Below are positions 8,652 to 17,872 of a stretch of 64,000 nt of DNA, piece by piece. The position numbers and the translations under genes are program-made. The stretch is from the NCBI GenBank assembly GCA_026985075.1, contig JALSQX010000001.1, positions 34,025 through 98,024 of the forward strand, read 5' to 3'. The notes under the pieces are model-generated. The model saw only the letters and a list, made by a program, of their open reading frames with translations, searched no databases and was not told where the DNA came from. This DNA comes from Blastocatellia bacterium. GTDB lineage: Bacteria; Acidobacteriota; Blastocatellia; HR10; J050. Each line of letters begins with the position of its first letter. Position 1 is the stretch's first letter.

Positions 8652-9071
8652 TCAGAACGTCATCACCAGGTCGGCGGGAAGGAGTTCTTGATGGAGGAAA
8701 TCGGTGAGCGTCATCGGGGCGTCAATTTCGGGGATGAGGTCTTCTTCTTTCAGGCCACACATGTACATCGATGACGAGCAGGCGAAGAATTTGACGTCGT
8801 GCCCGTGTTGCTTGGAGTCGCGCAGGAAGGTCTGGAGATTCTCAAAATCAGCCGCCTGCAAGCGCACGAGCGTCATCTCTTCCAGATCTCGATAGGCTTC
8901 AGAGAAGTTCGGGTGGTTGATGCGCTCTTTGGTCAGCTTGAGGATGGCCTCATCGCGGAAGAAGACGCGGACAGAAATCTCCGGTGAGGCCGTCAGGGCG
9001 CGAATGAGCGTGGCCACTTGAATCAGATTATTGAAACTTCCCCGGGAAACGATGATCGCCACTTTCTTCAC
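8652..9071 (-). CDS. DsrE/DsrF-like family protein
   Basis: This 139-residue protein starts VKKVAIIVSRGSFNNLIQVATL, the beta-alpha entry of DsrE/DsrF/peroxiredoxin-like proteins. A conserved-looking VKFFACSSSMYMCGL segment contains two cysteines (about residues 96-105), and the C-terminal TLTDFLHQELLPADLVMTF follows. Members bind or relay persulfide sulfur, or act in membrane-associated redox complexes. Here the precise role is unknown. The GTG at 9071 has a GGAGGGGG ribosome-binding site just upstream on the minus strand, and longer readings to 9263 cross non-coding repeat DNA. Its last 92 bp are duplicated at 7702-7793 beyond the toxin-antitoxin module. Confidence 0.8.
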   Translation of the reverse strand: MKKVAIIVSRGSFNNLIQVATLIRALTASPEISVRVFFRDEAILKLTKERINHPNFSEAYRDLEEMTLVRLQAADFENLQTFLRDSKQHGHDVKFFACSSSMYMCGLKEEDLIPEIDAPMTLTDFLHQELLPADLVMTF

Positions 9072-9909
9072 GCTGCCCCCTCCATGCCTGAAGCCATCGG
9101 ATGAAACATGTTCCAACCTCTCTCCCGCAGCCGGTGAAGGCGGTGAACGGACGCCTCGCCCCGCAGCGATGTTTGCTCTCGCTGGCGTTGGTCGAATCGA
9201 ACGATATCCTTTTCGCGCTTCGCCACCATCGGGTCTACGATAGAGTAGCCAACACCCCTCCATCCGTCAATGTCGCAGCCGAGCAACGAAAGCGTCAAAC
9301 TCGTTTTTCATGTGGAGAGCGTGACGCCCTCCTGCCGATTGAGTGGGAGGACATCCCCTATCCCAGAACTTGCCTCCGAACTCCGCGATGTTCGCTCGTC
9401 ATCAATAAGCGAGGTGCGTGTTGCCCAATGCCTCGGAGCAAGTCTGTGGGGATAGTCCCCGCTCTCTGGCTCATGGGATGGAGCGTGAGCCTCCCCGCGG
9501 TCCAGCCACGGGATTTCCAGGATGATCTCATCCGCCCTGGCTCGCCACCCTTGTGATGCCTCCCCGGCGTCAAACTGCAAGACTTCGTCATCGTCAGGCC
9601 CGGAGCTGGTCTCCAGGGTCTCTGACGCTCGGGAGCTACAGCCCGAGCGGTCTTTCGAAATACCCCGGAGCTGGTCTCCGGGGAGGGTGACTTCCTCCGC
9701 TACGCGAGCTCCCAACTGACGGCTCCCCGCGGTCCAGCCGCGGGGGCTTCTCCGGGGGAAGGAAGCCGTCATGGACTCGCCGTCAAGGTGAGCCTCCCCG
9801 CCGACCGGCGGCAGGGCTTCTGAGCTTTCCCTCTCTCTGCTCACCTGGCTGAGATCTCGCTTCTCGGTCGCTCTTGAATCTCCGGCCAGGAGTTTGATAT
9901 AAAAAAAGG
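9072..9909. other. Non-coding gap rich in GC palindromes
   Basis: I find no gene with family resemblance. The right half is a cluster of the dispersed palindromes at about 9484-9520, 9593-9650, 9656-9692, 9714-9755 and 9786-9822. Reading frames here are by-products of the repeats. Confidence 0.6.
9484..9822. repeat. Cluster of five dispersed GC-rich palindromes
   Basis: The five elements have these cores: CTCCCCGCGGTCCAGCCACGGG (9490s), CCCGGAGCTGGTCTCCAGGG then CTCGGGAGCTACAGCCCGAG (about 9599-9648), CCCCGGAGCTGGTCTCCGGGG (9663-9683), CTCCCCGCGGTCCAGCCGCGGGG (9723-9745) and CTCCCCGCCGACCGGCGG (9793-9812). Most are followed by (G)CTTC or (A)TTTCC. Arms vary in sequence but keep pairing, which suggests selection on, or mobility of, a hairpin. 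Confidence 0.7.
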
Positions 9910-9938
9910 TTGTCAATAATGTTCTTTTCGGATAGTCT
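9910..9938 (+). promoter_or_regulatory. Candidate promoter upstream of metF
   Basis: TTGTCA at 9910-9915 and TAGTCT at 9933-9938 are spaced by 17 bp, in a locally AT-rich patch. The metF ATG lies about 115 nt downstream. Confidence 0.35.
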
Positions 9939-10052
9939 TAGTGGAAAACGGATGCGAACATGAAGAGGGGAGTGTTTCTTTACGGGAGGGAATTCGACAT
10001 GTTCTATGAGGCTTCGGCCACCCGACGGTGAGGCATCGGTGGGGATGAAAAG

Positions 10053-11021
10053 ATGAGTTTAGCCGGAATCTTACAGCGAAAAAGTCAGCGTGGAGAGAAG
10101 ATCTTCAGCGTGGAGATCAGCCCGCCGATGAACTATCCAGGATTGGTCAAAACCAGCGAGATGGTGGCCGCGCTCAGGGATCTGGATCTGGATAGTATTG
10201 CGCTGACCAACAACACCGGGGGGAGCTTCAAGCTCAATCCCTTAGCTGTGGTAGAGACGGTGCGGGCGGTATTGCGCAGCACTCCTATTATTGTCCACAT
10301 CACCTCGCGCGATGAAGGGTCGGTGCGCACCGTATATACCCACGTCGACAACATGGCTCTCAATGGCGTATCGGATGTGCTGGTCATTCGCGGCGATCCC
10401 AGTCCGACGAATTCCCGTCAAACGGACGCCTATAAGTTCACTACTGTGGAACTGGTCAAGCTGATGCATGAGTACAGCCAGCGGCAGCGCTACACGCTCG
10501 ACATCTTCGTCGCCGGGCATCCTGAGTGGCAGCCTCATACGCTGTCCAAGCATATGCTCTATCAGCGTCAGAAGATCGAGAATGGAGCCAGGGGCATTAT
10601 CGCCAATATCGTGACGGCTCCGGAGAACTATTTTCGATATGTGGATGCCGCTCGCGCGCATGAAATTATGGTCCCCATCGTTCCTTCGGTGATCCCGCTG
10701 ACCAGCGTGAAACGCTGTGAATTTCTGGAGCGGCGATTGCATATTCCCGTCCCCGCGGCGGTCAAGGAGAGACTCCGGGCCGCTCGCAACAAAGAGGAAG
10801 CCCGGCGCATCGGCGTGGACATCTCCGGCGACATCGCCGAGGCGCTCTTGCAGCGAGGCGCTCCGGGCGTGAATTTCAACGTCATCTTCCCCCAGGATGT
10901 GCGATCGGTCAAGGAACTCCTCCAACGCGTGCGGGGATATGCGACAATCTGGGAGAAGTATCAGATTGAAGATCCGGAGGAGATCGATTATTTCGAATGC
11001 TTGCGGGAAGGCTATTTCTGA
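10053..11021 (+). CDS. metF: Methylenetetrahydrofolate reductase
   Basis: This 322-residue protein is of the MetF family, the FAD-dependent TIM barrel that reduces 5,10-methylene-THF to 5-methyl-THF for methionine synthesis. Recognisable segments are FSVEISPPMNYPG near the N-terminus, ALTNNTGGS, VIVHITSRD-like HITSRDEGS, DVLVIRGDPSP (the folate/FAD loop), DIFVAGHPEWQP and ITAGVNF-like APGVNFNVIF near the C-terminus. The protein is a little longer than typical short MetF proteins and ends EEIDYFECLREGYF. It is preceded by a candidate promoter and by palindrome DNA. The following cluster starts 123 nt later, so metF is probably its own unit. Confidence 0.9.
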   Translation: MSLAGILQRKSQRGEKIFSVEISPPMNYPGLVKTSEMVAALRDLDLDSIALTNNTGGSFKLNPLAVVETVRAVLRSTPIIVHITSRDEGSVRTVYTHVDNMALNGVSDVLVIRGDPSPTNSRQTDAYKFTTVELVKLMHEYSQRQRYTLDIFVAGHPEWQPHTLSKHMLYQRQKIENGARGIIANIVTAPENYFRYVDAARAHEIMVPIVPSVIPLTSVKRCEFLERRLHIPVPAAVKERLRAARNKEEARRIGVDISGDIAEALLQRGAPGVNFNVIFPQDVRSVKELLQRVRGYATIWEKYQIEDPEEIDYFECLREGYF

Positions 11022-11070
11022 GCCATCGGTCACGATCCACGATGAGCGCCGCGAGCTTGGAAGAGAGGGG

Positions 11071-11142
11071 ATGAAAGAGGTTCGAGACGGCTCTCTGTCT
11101 TTCCCTCCCGAGGCTGGAAACAGACTGTTCATTCTGGATTGA
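11071..11142 (+). CDS. Possible 23-residue leader peptide before the BY-kinase gene
   Basis: An ATG at 11071 follows the purine-rich AAGAGAGGGG with no spacer. The frame reads MKEVRDGSLSFPPEAGNRLF and ends ILD at TGA 11140-11142, two bases before the BY-kinase ATG at 11145. It could couple translation to the exopolysaccharide kinase, or be chance. There is no family evidence. Confidence 0.2.
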   Translation: MKEVRDGSLSFPPEAGNRLFILD

Positions 11143-11144
11143 GT

Positions 11145-13394
11145 ATGTCGGAGCGAGATGAGCGAACCCACTTGCCGGCCCCAGCCGATGCCGGCGCGAT
11201 AGATCGCCACATCGTCACCCGCGTGTATCCCATCGGATATGGCCACGAGCGCTATGGAACGGCGGTGGAACGGGACGTTCATCTGCTGGACTACTGGCGC
11301 ATCATCAAGAAGCGCAAGTGGGTTGTTCTCGGCGTCCTGATGATGGTGGTGACGGTGGTGGCCATCCGCATGTACCGGGCGCGCCCCATTTATCAAGCGT
11401 CGGGCAAAGTGATCATCAACCAGCAGACGCCGGTACCGCTGGCCAACAAGCAGGAAGCCCTCTCTTATTCCTCCAACGATACCCAGTATCTGCGCACGCA
11501 GATCAACGTCTTGCAGAGTCGCACGTTGGCTCGACGGGTGATTGAAGAACTCTCCCTGGACCGTCAGCCCGAGTTCGCCGGCTTCGCCCGGATTCGTGAT
11601 GCGGCGCTGCGGGATAAGTTGATGGTTGATCGCTTCCTGAGCGGTTTACGGGTCGAACTCATCCGCGACACGCGCATCGTCAAAGTGACCTATGAGTCGC
11701 CCGATCCCCAGTTGGCCGCTCAGATCGTCAATGCCCTGATGGATCAGCTCATCGAGTACACGCTGACGGCCCGGTTCGAATCGACCCGCCAGGCGCGAGA
11801 ATGGCTCAATAAGCGGCTCACCGAATTGCGAGAGAAGCTCGAGCAGTTACAGGAAGAATTAGTGCGCTATAGTCGAGAGCACGAGATCATTCAACTCGAT
11901 GAGAATCAGACGATCGCCATTGAGCGGTTGACCGATCTGAATCGACGATTGGTGGAAGCGGAGGCCGAGCGCATCCGCGCCGAGACGCTCTACCGGTTGA
12001 GTCGGGAGGCCGATGTCGATACATTGCCGCCGGTCCTGTCCAATCCCATTGTGCAAACACTGCGGCAGCGCTTGGCCGACGATCGGCGGCGGCTGGTGAA
12101 GCTCCAACAACAATACACCGATGAGTGGCCGGAGGTCAGATCGCTCAAAGAGCAGATCGCCGAAACCGAGCAGCAACTGGCCGAAATCAAGAAACAGATA
12201 CTGGCCAAGATCGAGGCCGATTATAAGGCGGCGCGTACGCGAGAGGAGAATCTGCGCGCCGAGCTGATGGCCCAGCGGGCCGAGACCTTGCGTCAGAACG
12301 AGCGAGCCATCAATCTGTCCATCAAGCAACAGCAGGTGGAAGCCAGCGCCCAACTCTATCGCAGCCTGCTGCAGAAGATGAACGATGTCGATCTCCTCTC
12401 CACGTTGACCACGACGAACATTCAGATTCTGGACCGCGCTCAGGTGCCGACGGCGCCAGCGCGGCCGCGCAAACTGTTCTACACGGGTATGAGCGGATTG
12501 GTCGGATTGCTGTTGGGGATTCTGCTGGCGCTGTTCATCGAGTACCTGGATAATACGGTGAAATCGACCGAGGACGTGGATCGGTTGCTGGGTCTCCCGT
12601 CGCTGGGCGTCGTGCCCGCTCTGGAGAGCTTGGAGCGAAAGAGGCGACTGGCGCTGCCGCGGTGGGGTCGAGAGCGCCGGACGACGAAGCCCATCCTCAT
12701 CCTCGACGAGCAGCATCGGTCGAGCTTTGCCGAAGCCTTCCGGTCCTTGCGGACCTCGGTGCTCCTGTCGCACGCCGAGCGCCCGCCGCGCACTATCCTG
12801 TTCACCAGCAGCAGTCCGGGCGAAGGGAAGACGACGACGGCCGTCAATACGGCGATCAGTTTGACGCAAACCGGTGCGCGCGTCATGCTCGTCGACGGCG
12901 ATCTTCGCAAGCCGGGATTGCATAAGATGCTCAACATCAGCAATCAACCCGGGCTGAGTACCTATTTGACGCGCGGGATCGCCATCGATTCGGTGATCGT
13001 TCAGAATCACATTGATAACCTCTGGGTCATTCCATCGGGACCGGTACCTCCCAATCCATCGGAGTTGCTCTCATCGCGAAAGATGCGCGAAGCCGTCAGG
13101 GCATTGAGCGAGCAATACGATTTCGTCATCCTGGACTCGCCGCCCGTCTCTACGCCCGACGCCTTGATTCTCTCCACCATGGTCGATGGGGTCATCCTGG
13201 TCATTCGGTGTGGCGAGACGCCGCGCGAACTGGTGCAACGCGCCAAGCAGTCGCTCCAGGACGTGAACGCGAAAATATTCGGCGTAGTGCTCAATCGGAT
13301 GGACGTCGGGCAAGACGGCTACTATTACTACTACTACCGATATTACTACGCCGATGAAGAGCCGCAAGACGAATCGCCGATGGTCGAGGGATGA
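11145..13394 (+). CDS. Exopolysaccharide co-polymerase / bacterial tyrosine autokinase (Wzc/CapAB type)
   Basis: This inner-membrane protein of about 749 residues combines a Wzz-like chain-length domain with a cytoplasmic BY-kinase. The first membrane segment lies near residues 62-82 (VVLGVLMMVVTVVAI). A long periplasmic coiled coil follows, then the second membrane segment (GLVGLLLGILLALFIEYL). The kinase has Walker A SSSPGEGKTTT (about 554-562), Walker A' LVDGDLRKP (about 581) and Walker B FVILDSPPV (about 659). The C-terminus holds a dense tyrosine cluster (GYYYYYYRYYYADEE, about 724-737), the usual autophosphorylation site. ATG 11145 is preferred over a TTG at 11139. It heads the cluster, and the cognate PHP phosphatase follows 31 nt after its stop. 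Confidence 0.92.
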   Translation: MSERDERTHLPAPADAGAIDRHIVTRVYPIGYGHERYGTAVERDVHLLDYWRIIKKRKWVVLGVLMMVVTVVAIRMYRARPIYQASGKVIINQQTPVPLANKQEALSYSSNDTQYLRTQINVLQSRTLARRVIEELSLDRQPEFAGFARIRDAALRDKLMVDRFLSGLRVELIRDTRIVKVTYESPDPQLAAQIVNALMDQLIEYTLTARFESTRQAREWLNKRLTELREKLEQLQEELVRYSREHEIIQLDENQTIAIERLTDLNRRLVEAEAERIRAETLYRLSREADVDTLPPVLSNPIVQTLRQRLADDRRRLVKLQQQYTDEWPEVRSLKEQIAETEQQLAEIKKQILAKIEADYKAARTREENLRAELMAQRAETLRQNERAINLSIKQQQVEASAQLYRSLLQKMNDVDLLSTLTTTNIQILDRAQVPTAPARPRKLFYTGMSGLVGLLLGILLALFIEYLDNTVKSTEDVDRLLGLPSLGVVPALESLERKRRLALPRWGRERRTTKPILILDEQHRSSFAEAFRSLRTSVLLSHAERPPRTILFTSSSPGEGKTTTAVNTAISLTQTGARVMLVDGDLRKPGLHKMLNISNQPGLSTYLTRGIAIDSVIVQNHIDNLWVIPSGPVPPNPSELLSSRKMREAVRALSEQYDFVILDSPPVSTPDALILSTMVDGVILVIRCGETPRELVQRAKQSLQDVNAKIFGVVLNRMDVGQDGYYYYYYRYYYADEEPQDESPMVEG

Positions 13395-13425
13395 GGGCGT
13401 TCGCCAGGTCGACTGGCGGGACACG

Positions 13426-14196
13426 ATGATTGATATTCACTGTCACATTTTACCGGAACTCGATGATGGTGTTCGTACGCTGGACGAATCTCGGGCGTTA
13501 GGGGAACTCCTCATCGACCAGGGGGTGACGACTGTGGTCGCCACGCCTCATGTGTTCGATCTCCGCTACCCGACGCCATCCAGCGATGAGATCATGGGTC
13601 AATTGTCTCGCGTGAAGGAGGCGCTGGCTGGGCGAGTGAACATCGTGTGTGGAGCAGAAGTTCGTCTCGTCCCCGAGATCATGACGGTGCTGGATCGGAA
13701 AGAGATCTTCATCAATGGCGGACGGTACCTGTTGATCGAGTTCCCCGGTGGGCTCATTCCTCATGGGACGGAGAATCTGCTCTTCGAGTTGATGGCCGTG
13801 GGCGTTCGACCGATCATCGCCCATCCCGAACGGCATCGTCGTCTTCTGGCCGATCCAGATCGACTCGCCCGGTTGGTTCAGATGGGATGCTACGCGCAAT
13901 TGGATGCGCCATGTCTGCTGGAGAAGCGCGAGCAGCGGCGCATCGCCCTCGGGTGGATCCGGGCGGGATTGATTCACTGTGTCGCCTCCGATGCGCATCG
14001 ACCGCGTTGGCGACCGCCGAAGCTCATCACCGCCTATCAGGAGGTGGAGAAGACATGCGGCCTGGAGATCGCCCGGGCGTTGTTCATCGAGAACCCGCGA
14101 GCCATCATCCAGGACGAAGAACTTCCCTTCGCTCCCGCTGTGGAGCCGGCGCGGAAGCCCATCGGTGGATGGTGGCGACGATGGTGGTGGACATGA
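13426..14196 (+). CDS. Tyrosine-protein phosphatase, CpsB/CapC PHP family
   Basis: This protein has about 256 residues and opens with MIDIHCHILPELDDG, the metal-binding PHP motif of CpsB/CapC/YwqE phosphotyrosine phosphatases. Further metal ligands are in ATPHVFD, GAEVRLVPE, IAHPERHRR and CVASDAHRPRWRPP. The family uses a manganese-type trinuclear site to dephosphorylate the tyrosine tail of the adjacent BY-kinase, so that capsule polymerisation cycles. Translation could begin upstream at 13354, inside the kinase gene, but the family's usual N-terminus is at ATG 13426. The product ends in a Trp-rich tail (GGWWRRWWWT), which is unusual and might touch the membrane. Confidence 0.9.
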   Translation: MIDIHCHILPELDDGVRTLDESRALGELLIDQGVTTVVATPHVFDLRYPTPSSDEIMGQLSRVKEALAGRVNIVCGAEVRLVPEIMTVLDRKEIFINGGRYLLIEFPGGLIPHGTENLLFELMAVGVRPIIAHPERHRRLLADPDRLARLVQMGCYAQLDAPCLLEKREQRRIALGWIRAGLIHCVASDAHRPRWRPPKLITAYQEVEKTCGLEIARALFIENPRAIIQDEELPFAPAVEPARKPIGGWWRRWWWT

Positions 14197-14232
14197 CGTG
14201 AGCGCGCATCACGAAGTTGAGGAGGAGCATCC

Positions 14233-15558
14233 ATGTCTGAGATTTGTGTGATTGGAGTGGGACATGTTGGATTGGTCACAGCGGTCTGTTTGGCGAAACT
14301 GGGTCACTCGGTCATTGGCGTCGATAAGAATGCCGAGCGCATCGATCAGCTCAATCGCGGACAATGCCCGTTCTACGAGCCGGGACTGGACGAACTCCTC
14401 GACGAAGGCCTCCGGCAGGGACGACTCGCGTTCTCCACTCGGTTGAGCGATGGCATTGTGGGGAGCGAGATCATTTTCATTTGCGTGGGGACGCCAGCGG
14501 TGGCCGATGGTCGCGCGGATATGTCGCAGGTGGAAGAAGTCGCCCGCGCCGTCGCCCAGCACATGACCGGCTATAAACTGATTGTAGAGAAGAGCACCGT
14601 GCCGGTCAAAACCTCGCAATGGATCAAACGAACCATCGGATTATTGAATCGACGGGGCGTGGCATTCGATGTGGCCAGTAATCCCGAATTCCTGCGCGAG
14701 GGATCGGCCATTCACGACTTCATGCATCCGGATCGCATCGTCATCGGCGTGGAATCCGAGCGGGCGAAAGCATTGATGCTCAGGCTCTATGAGGGCTTCG
14801 ATTGTCCCATTTTGGTCACCGACATCAGCACGGCCGAGATCATCAAGCATGCCTCCAATTCGTTCCTCGCCATGAAGATCTCTTACATCAACATGATTGC
14901 CGATCTCTGCGAGCGGGCGGGAGCCGATGTGCGCATGGTCGCCGAAGGCATGGGATATGACGCGCGGATTGGACGGGCGTTTCTGGATGCCGGCGTCGGA
15001 TATGGCGGGAGTTGCTTTCCCAAGGACGTGAAAGCCTTCGCCGCGCTGGCCGAAGAACTGGGCGTGAACTTCGGATTGCTCAGAGAAGTCGATCGTATCA
15101 ACGAGGCGCGCATCGAGCGCCTGATGGCCAAGTTGCGGGAAGCGCTCTGGGTATTGAATGGGAAGCAAATCGGCGTTCTCGGGCTCGCGTTCAAGCCCGA
15201 CACGGATGACATTCGTGAGGCGCCCAGCGCGCGATTGATCGACCGGTTGCTCAGGGAGACGGATATGCGGTTGAAACTCTACGATGTGAAGGCGATGTCG
15301 GCGATGCGAGAACTCTATCCGCCGGACGAGCGCCTCGCTTACGTCGACTCGCCGTATGAAGCGGCCCGGGATGCCGAAGCCATCGTCATTTTGACCGAGT
15401 GGGACGAATTCAAGAAGCTCGATTTGATGAAACTCAAGGGCGTGATGCGGACGCCGATCATCGTGGATGGACGGAACATCTTCGAGCCCGATCACATGCA
15501 GGAGTTGGGATTCGAATATTACTGCATGGGGCGGAAGAATATCAGAAATCATTTTTGA
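14233..15558 (+). CDS. ugd: UDP-glucose 6-dehydrogenase
   Basis: This 441-residue nucleotide-sugar dehydrogenase makes UDP-glucuronate from UDP-glucose with two rounds of NAD+ reduction. It has the N-terminal Rossmann motif ICVIGVGHVGLVTAVCLA, FICVGTPAV, and VEKSTVPVKT. The ASNPEFLREG segment and catalytic loop YGGSCFPKDVKA follow, with Cys near residue 260 as the thiohemiacetal nucleophile. GLAFKPDTDDIREAPS marks the C-terminal UDP-binding domain. A GAGGAGGAGC ribosome-binding site precedes the ATG. Its product is the substrate of the UDP-glucuronate decarboxylase encoded next. Confidence 0.93.
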   Translation: MSEICVIGVGHVGLVTAVCLAKLGHSVIGVDKNAERIDQLNRGQCPFYEPGLDELLDEGLRQGRLAFSTRLSDGIVGSEIIFICVGTPAVADGRADMSQVEEVARAVAQHMTGYKLIVEKSTVPVKTSQWIKRTIGLLNRRGVAFDVASNPEFLREGSAIHDFMHPDRIVIGVESERAKALMLRLYEGFDCPILVTDISTAEIIKHASNSFLAMKISYINMIADLCERAGADVRMVAEGMGYDARIGRAFLDAGVGYGGSCFPKDVKAFAALAEELGVNFGLLREVDRINEARIERLMAKLREALWVLNGKQIGVLGLAFKPDTDDIREAPSARLIDRLLRETDMRLKLYDVKAMSAMRELYPPDERLAYVDSPYEAARDAEAIVILTEWDEFKKLDLMKLKGVMRTPIIVDGRNIFEPDHMQELGFEYYCMGRKNIRNHF

Positions 15559-15654
15559 GGGGTTGATCGCAAACGGGATGGCTCGACTCTCGGACGCCAG
15601 AGGTGAGAGCCTCCAGATGGCGCATCCGACGTTTGACATCCGGAGATAGCCTGT

Positions 15655-16617
15655 ATGGCCACCGTACTCATCACCGGCGGAGCCGGATTTTTAGGATCAC
15701 ACCTCTGCGATCGATTCTTGGCCGAAGGGTGGGAGGTCATCGCCATGGATAGTTTTCTCACCGGGACGCCGGACAATCTCGCTCACCTGTTCGGCCAATC
15801 GCGGTTTCGATTCATCAAATACGATGTGACCCAGTATATTTTCGTCCCGGGCTCCATCGATCTCGTCCTCCACTTCGCCTGTCCGGCCAGTCCGGTCGAT
15901 TATTTGCGATACAAGATTCACACCATGAAGGTTGATTCGTTGGGGACGCTTCATACGCTGGGGTTGGCCAAAGCGAAGGGCGCGCGTTATCTCCTCGCCT
16001 CCACGTCGGAGATTTACGGAGATCCGGAAGTCCACCCGCAGCCGGAAACATACTGGGGACACGTCAACCCCATCGGTCCGCGCTCGGTGTACGATGAGGC
16101 CAAGCGATTCTCCGAAGCGTTGAGCATGGCCTACTATCATACCCATGGCGTGGATGTGCGCATCGCCCGCATCTTCAATGTCTATGGCGAGCGGATGCGC
16201 ATGAACGATGGTCGGGCCATTCCCACATTCATCGTTCAGGCGCTTCGCCGAGAGCCCATCACCGTCTATGGTGATGGGACGCAAACGCGGAGCTTCTGCG
16301 AGGTGAGTGATCTGGTCGATGGCGTCTATCGACTGGCCACGCGACCCGATCTGGCCGGGGAAGTCGTCAACCTGGGGAATCCGGAAGAATACGCCATCAT
16401 CGAGTTAGCTCAGACGGTGAAAGAACTCACCGGCTCATCATCGGAAATCGTATTCAAGCCGTTGCCCGCCGATGATCCCAAGAGGCGGCGACCGGATATC
16501 ACCAAGGCCAAGCGATTGCTCGGATGGCAACCCCTGGTCGGCCTCCGGGAAGGCTTGGAGCGCACTATCGCTTATTTTCGACGGAAGTTACAGGAGATCG
16601 GAGAGGCATATGAATGA
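15655..16617 (+). CDS. UDP-glucuronate decarboxylase (UDP-xylose synthase)
   Basis: This 320-residue extended short-chain dehydrogenase converts UDP-glucuronate to UDP-xylose. The NAD site is [12 protein letters not shown]. The UXS-specific [11 protein letters not shown] and [16 protein letters not shown] segments separate it from 4-epimerases. [16 protein letters not shown] and [13 protein letters not shown] carry the catalytic Ser/Thr and Tyr-x-x-x-Lys, and [13 protein letters not shown] follows. It overlaps the next gene by 8 bp. With ugd upstream it forms a complete UDP-Glc to UDP-GlcA to UDP-Xyl route, which implies a xylose- or glucuronate-containing polymer. Confidence 0.92.
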   Translation: MATVLITGGAGFLGSHLCDRFLAEGWEVIAMDSFLTGTPDNLAHLFGQSRFRFIKYDVTQYIFVPGSIDLVLHFACPASPVDYLRYKIHTMKVDSLGTLHTLGLAKAKGARYLLASTSEIYGDPEVHPQPETYWGHVNPIGPRSVYDEAKRFSEALSMAYYHTHGVDVRIARIFNVYGERMRMNDGRAIPTFIVQALRREPITVYGDGTQTRSFCEVSDLVDGVYRLATRPDLAGEVVNLGNPEEYAIIELAQTVKELTGSSSEIVFKPLPADDPKRRRPDITKAKRLLGWQPLVGLREGLERTIAYFRRKLQEIGEAYE

Positions 16618-17872
16618 GGTCGCTGTCATGGGACTGGGATATGTGGGCCTTCCGCTGGCGTTAGCGTTTGCCGAGCGGGGGCTGAGGACCTACGGGATCG
16701 ATGTCGATGCCCGGCGCGTGGAGCTCCTCCGGGCGGGGACATCGTACATTGGCGATGTGACCGATGAGCAAGTGCGGCGCGCTCGGGCCCGGTTCACTCC
16801 CACGACCGAGACGGCAGTGCTCGACCGCGCCGAGGCCGTGATCATCTGCGTCCCCACGCCGCTGCGCAAGACCCGAGATCCGGATATCTCCTACATCATC
16901 GCGGCCGCCGAAGAAGTGGCGCGCCACATTCACCGGGGCATGCTCATCATCTTGGAGAGCACGACGTATCCGGGGACGACCGAAGAGGTCCTCAAACCCA
17001 TTCTCGAAGGGAGCGGCTTGAAAGTCGGTCGAGACATCTTTCTCGCTTTTTCGCCCGAGCGGATCGATCCCGGCAATAAACGATATACGATTCGGAATAC
17101 GCCCAAGGTCGTCGGGGGCGTCACGCCCGCTTGCACCAAGCGCGCCGTGGAACTCTATCGGCGCATCATCGAGCGCGTCATTCCCGTATCTTCGGCCAAG
17201 ACGGCGGAGTTGGTGAAACTCCTGGAAAACACGTTCCGGGTGATCAACATCGGGTTGGTCAATGAGATGACCATGCTCTGTCGGCGCATGGGGGTCGATG
17301 TCTGGGAAGTGGTGGACGCGGCGGCGACCAAGCCATTCGGATTCATGCCGTTTTATCCCGGCCCGGGGATTGGCGGCCATTGCATCCCCGTCGATCCGCT
17401 CTATCTCTCCTGGAAAGCCAAACTGTTCAACTTCACCACGCGATTCATCGAGTTGGCCGACGAGATCAATCGTCGCATGCCCGAGTATGTGGTCGGCTTG
17501 GTCGCCGACGCGCTCAACGATCACGGCAAGCCGATTCGAGGATCTCATATCCTCCTGCTGGGCGTGGCCTACAAGAAGGATGTGGCTGATACCCGGGAAT
17601 CCCCGGCTCTGGAGGTTTTAGAGTTACTGTTGCGGCGAGGGGCTCATGTTCTCTATAATGATCCATTTGTACCTGAATTGGTGAGCAATGGACGACGATG
17701 GTGCTCATCCGAATTGAATGAACCGTTATTCGAGGAGGTCGATTGTAGCGTGATCTTGACCGATCACAGCCTCTACGATTGGCCGTGGATTGTGAACTGT
17801 TCGAAACTGGTGGTGGATACGCGGAACGCCACGAGGGGCTTAACCGCACGAGGAAAAATTTATCGCTTATGA
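16610..17872 (+). CDS. UDP-N-acetyl-glucosamine/mannosamine-type 6-dehydrogenase (WbpA/WecC family)
   Basis: This nucleotide-sugar dehydrogenase of about 420 residues belongs to the group that oxidises UDP-HexNAc to the uronic acid. It has the N-terminal [18 protein letters not shown], then [26 protein letters not shown] and [12 protein letters not shown]. The catalytic [20 protein letters not shown] has Cys near residue 258. The PTPL...DPD and [11 protein letters not shown] forms separate this group from the UDP-glucose enzyme at 14233. ATG 16610 overlaps the previous stop by 8 bp; a longer in-frame reading from 16472 lies inside the upstream gene. The stop overlaps the next ATG (ATGA). The exact HexNAc substrate is not decidable here. 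Confidence 0.9.
   Translation: MNEVAVMGLGYVGLPLALAFAERGLRTYGIDVDARRVELLRAGTSYIGDVTDEQVRRARARFTPTTETAVLDRAEAVIICVPTPLRKTRDPDISYIIAAAEEVARHIHRGMLIILESTTYPGTTEEVLKPILEGSGLKVGRDIFLAFSPERIDPGNKRYTIRNTPKVVGGVTPACTKRAVELYRRIIERVIPVSSAKTAELVKLLENTFRVINIGLVNEMTMLCRRMGVDVWEVVDAAATKPFGFMPFYPGPGIGGHCIPVDPLYLSWKAKLFNFTTRFIELADEINRRMPEYVVGLVADALNDHGKPIRGSHILLLGVAYKKDVADTRESPALEVLELLLRRGAHVLYNDPFVPELVSNGRRWCSSELNEPLFEEVDCSVILTDHSLYDWPWIVNCSKLVVDTRNATRGLTARGKIYRL

Larger units (their letters stand above)
7702..8742. mobile_element. Toxin-antitoxin module bracketed by 92-bp direct repeats
   Basis: Direct repeats at 7702-7793 and 8651-8742 (91 of 92 identical) enclose 857 bp that hold only the antitoxin and PIN toxin genes with their own promoter. 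One repeat is the native 3' end of dsrE and the other is a detached copy. No transposase, recombinase or short terminal inverted repeats are visible. The layout therefore fits a cassette acquired by homologous or site-specific recombination at the dsrE 3' end, or a tandem duplication with later deletion. Confidence 0.5.

Noticed and set aside
7702-8742. Reading the toxin module as a classical composite transposon or IS element
   Set aside because: No transposase and no short terminal inverted repeats; the direct repeats are gene sequence rather than IS ends.
9072-9263. N-terminal extension of the DsrE-family gene up to 9263
   Set aside because: The extension reads through non-coding DNA; GTG 9071 has a strong ribosome-binding site and the correct family N-terminus.
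9308-9916. 202-codon minus-strand frame through the palindrome cluster
   Set aside because: Its sequence is made mostly from the repeated palindromes; no independent coding evidence.
10242-11396. 384-codon minus-strand frame across metF and the next gene
   Set aside because: It spans two real genes and their gap in antisense and carries no recognisable motif.
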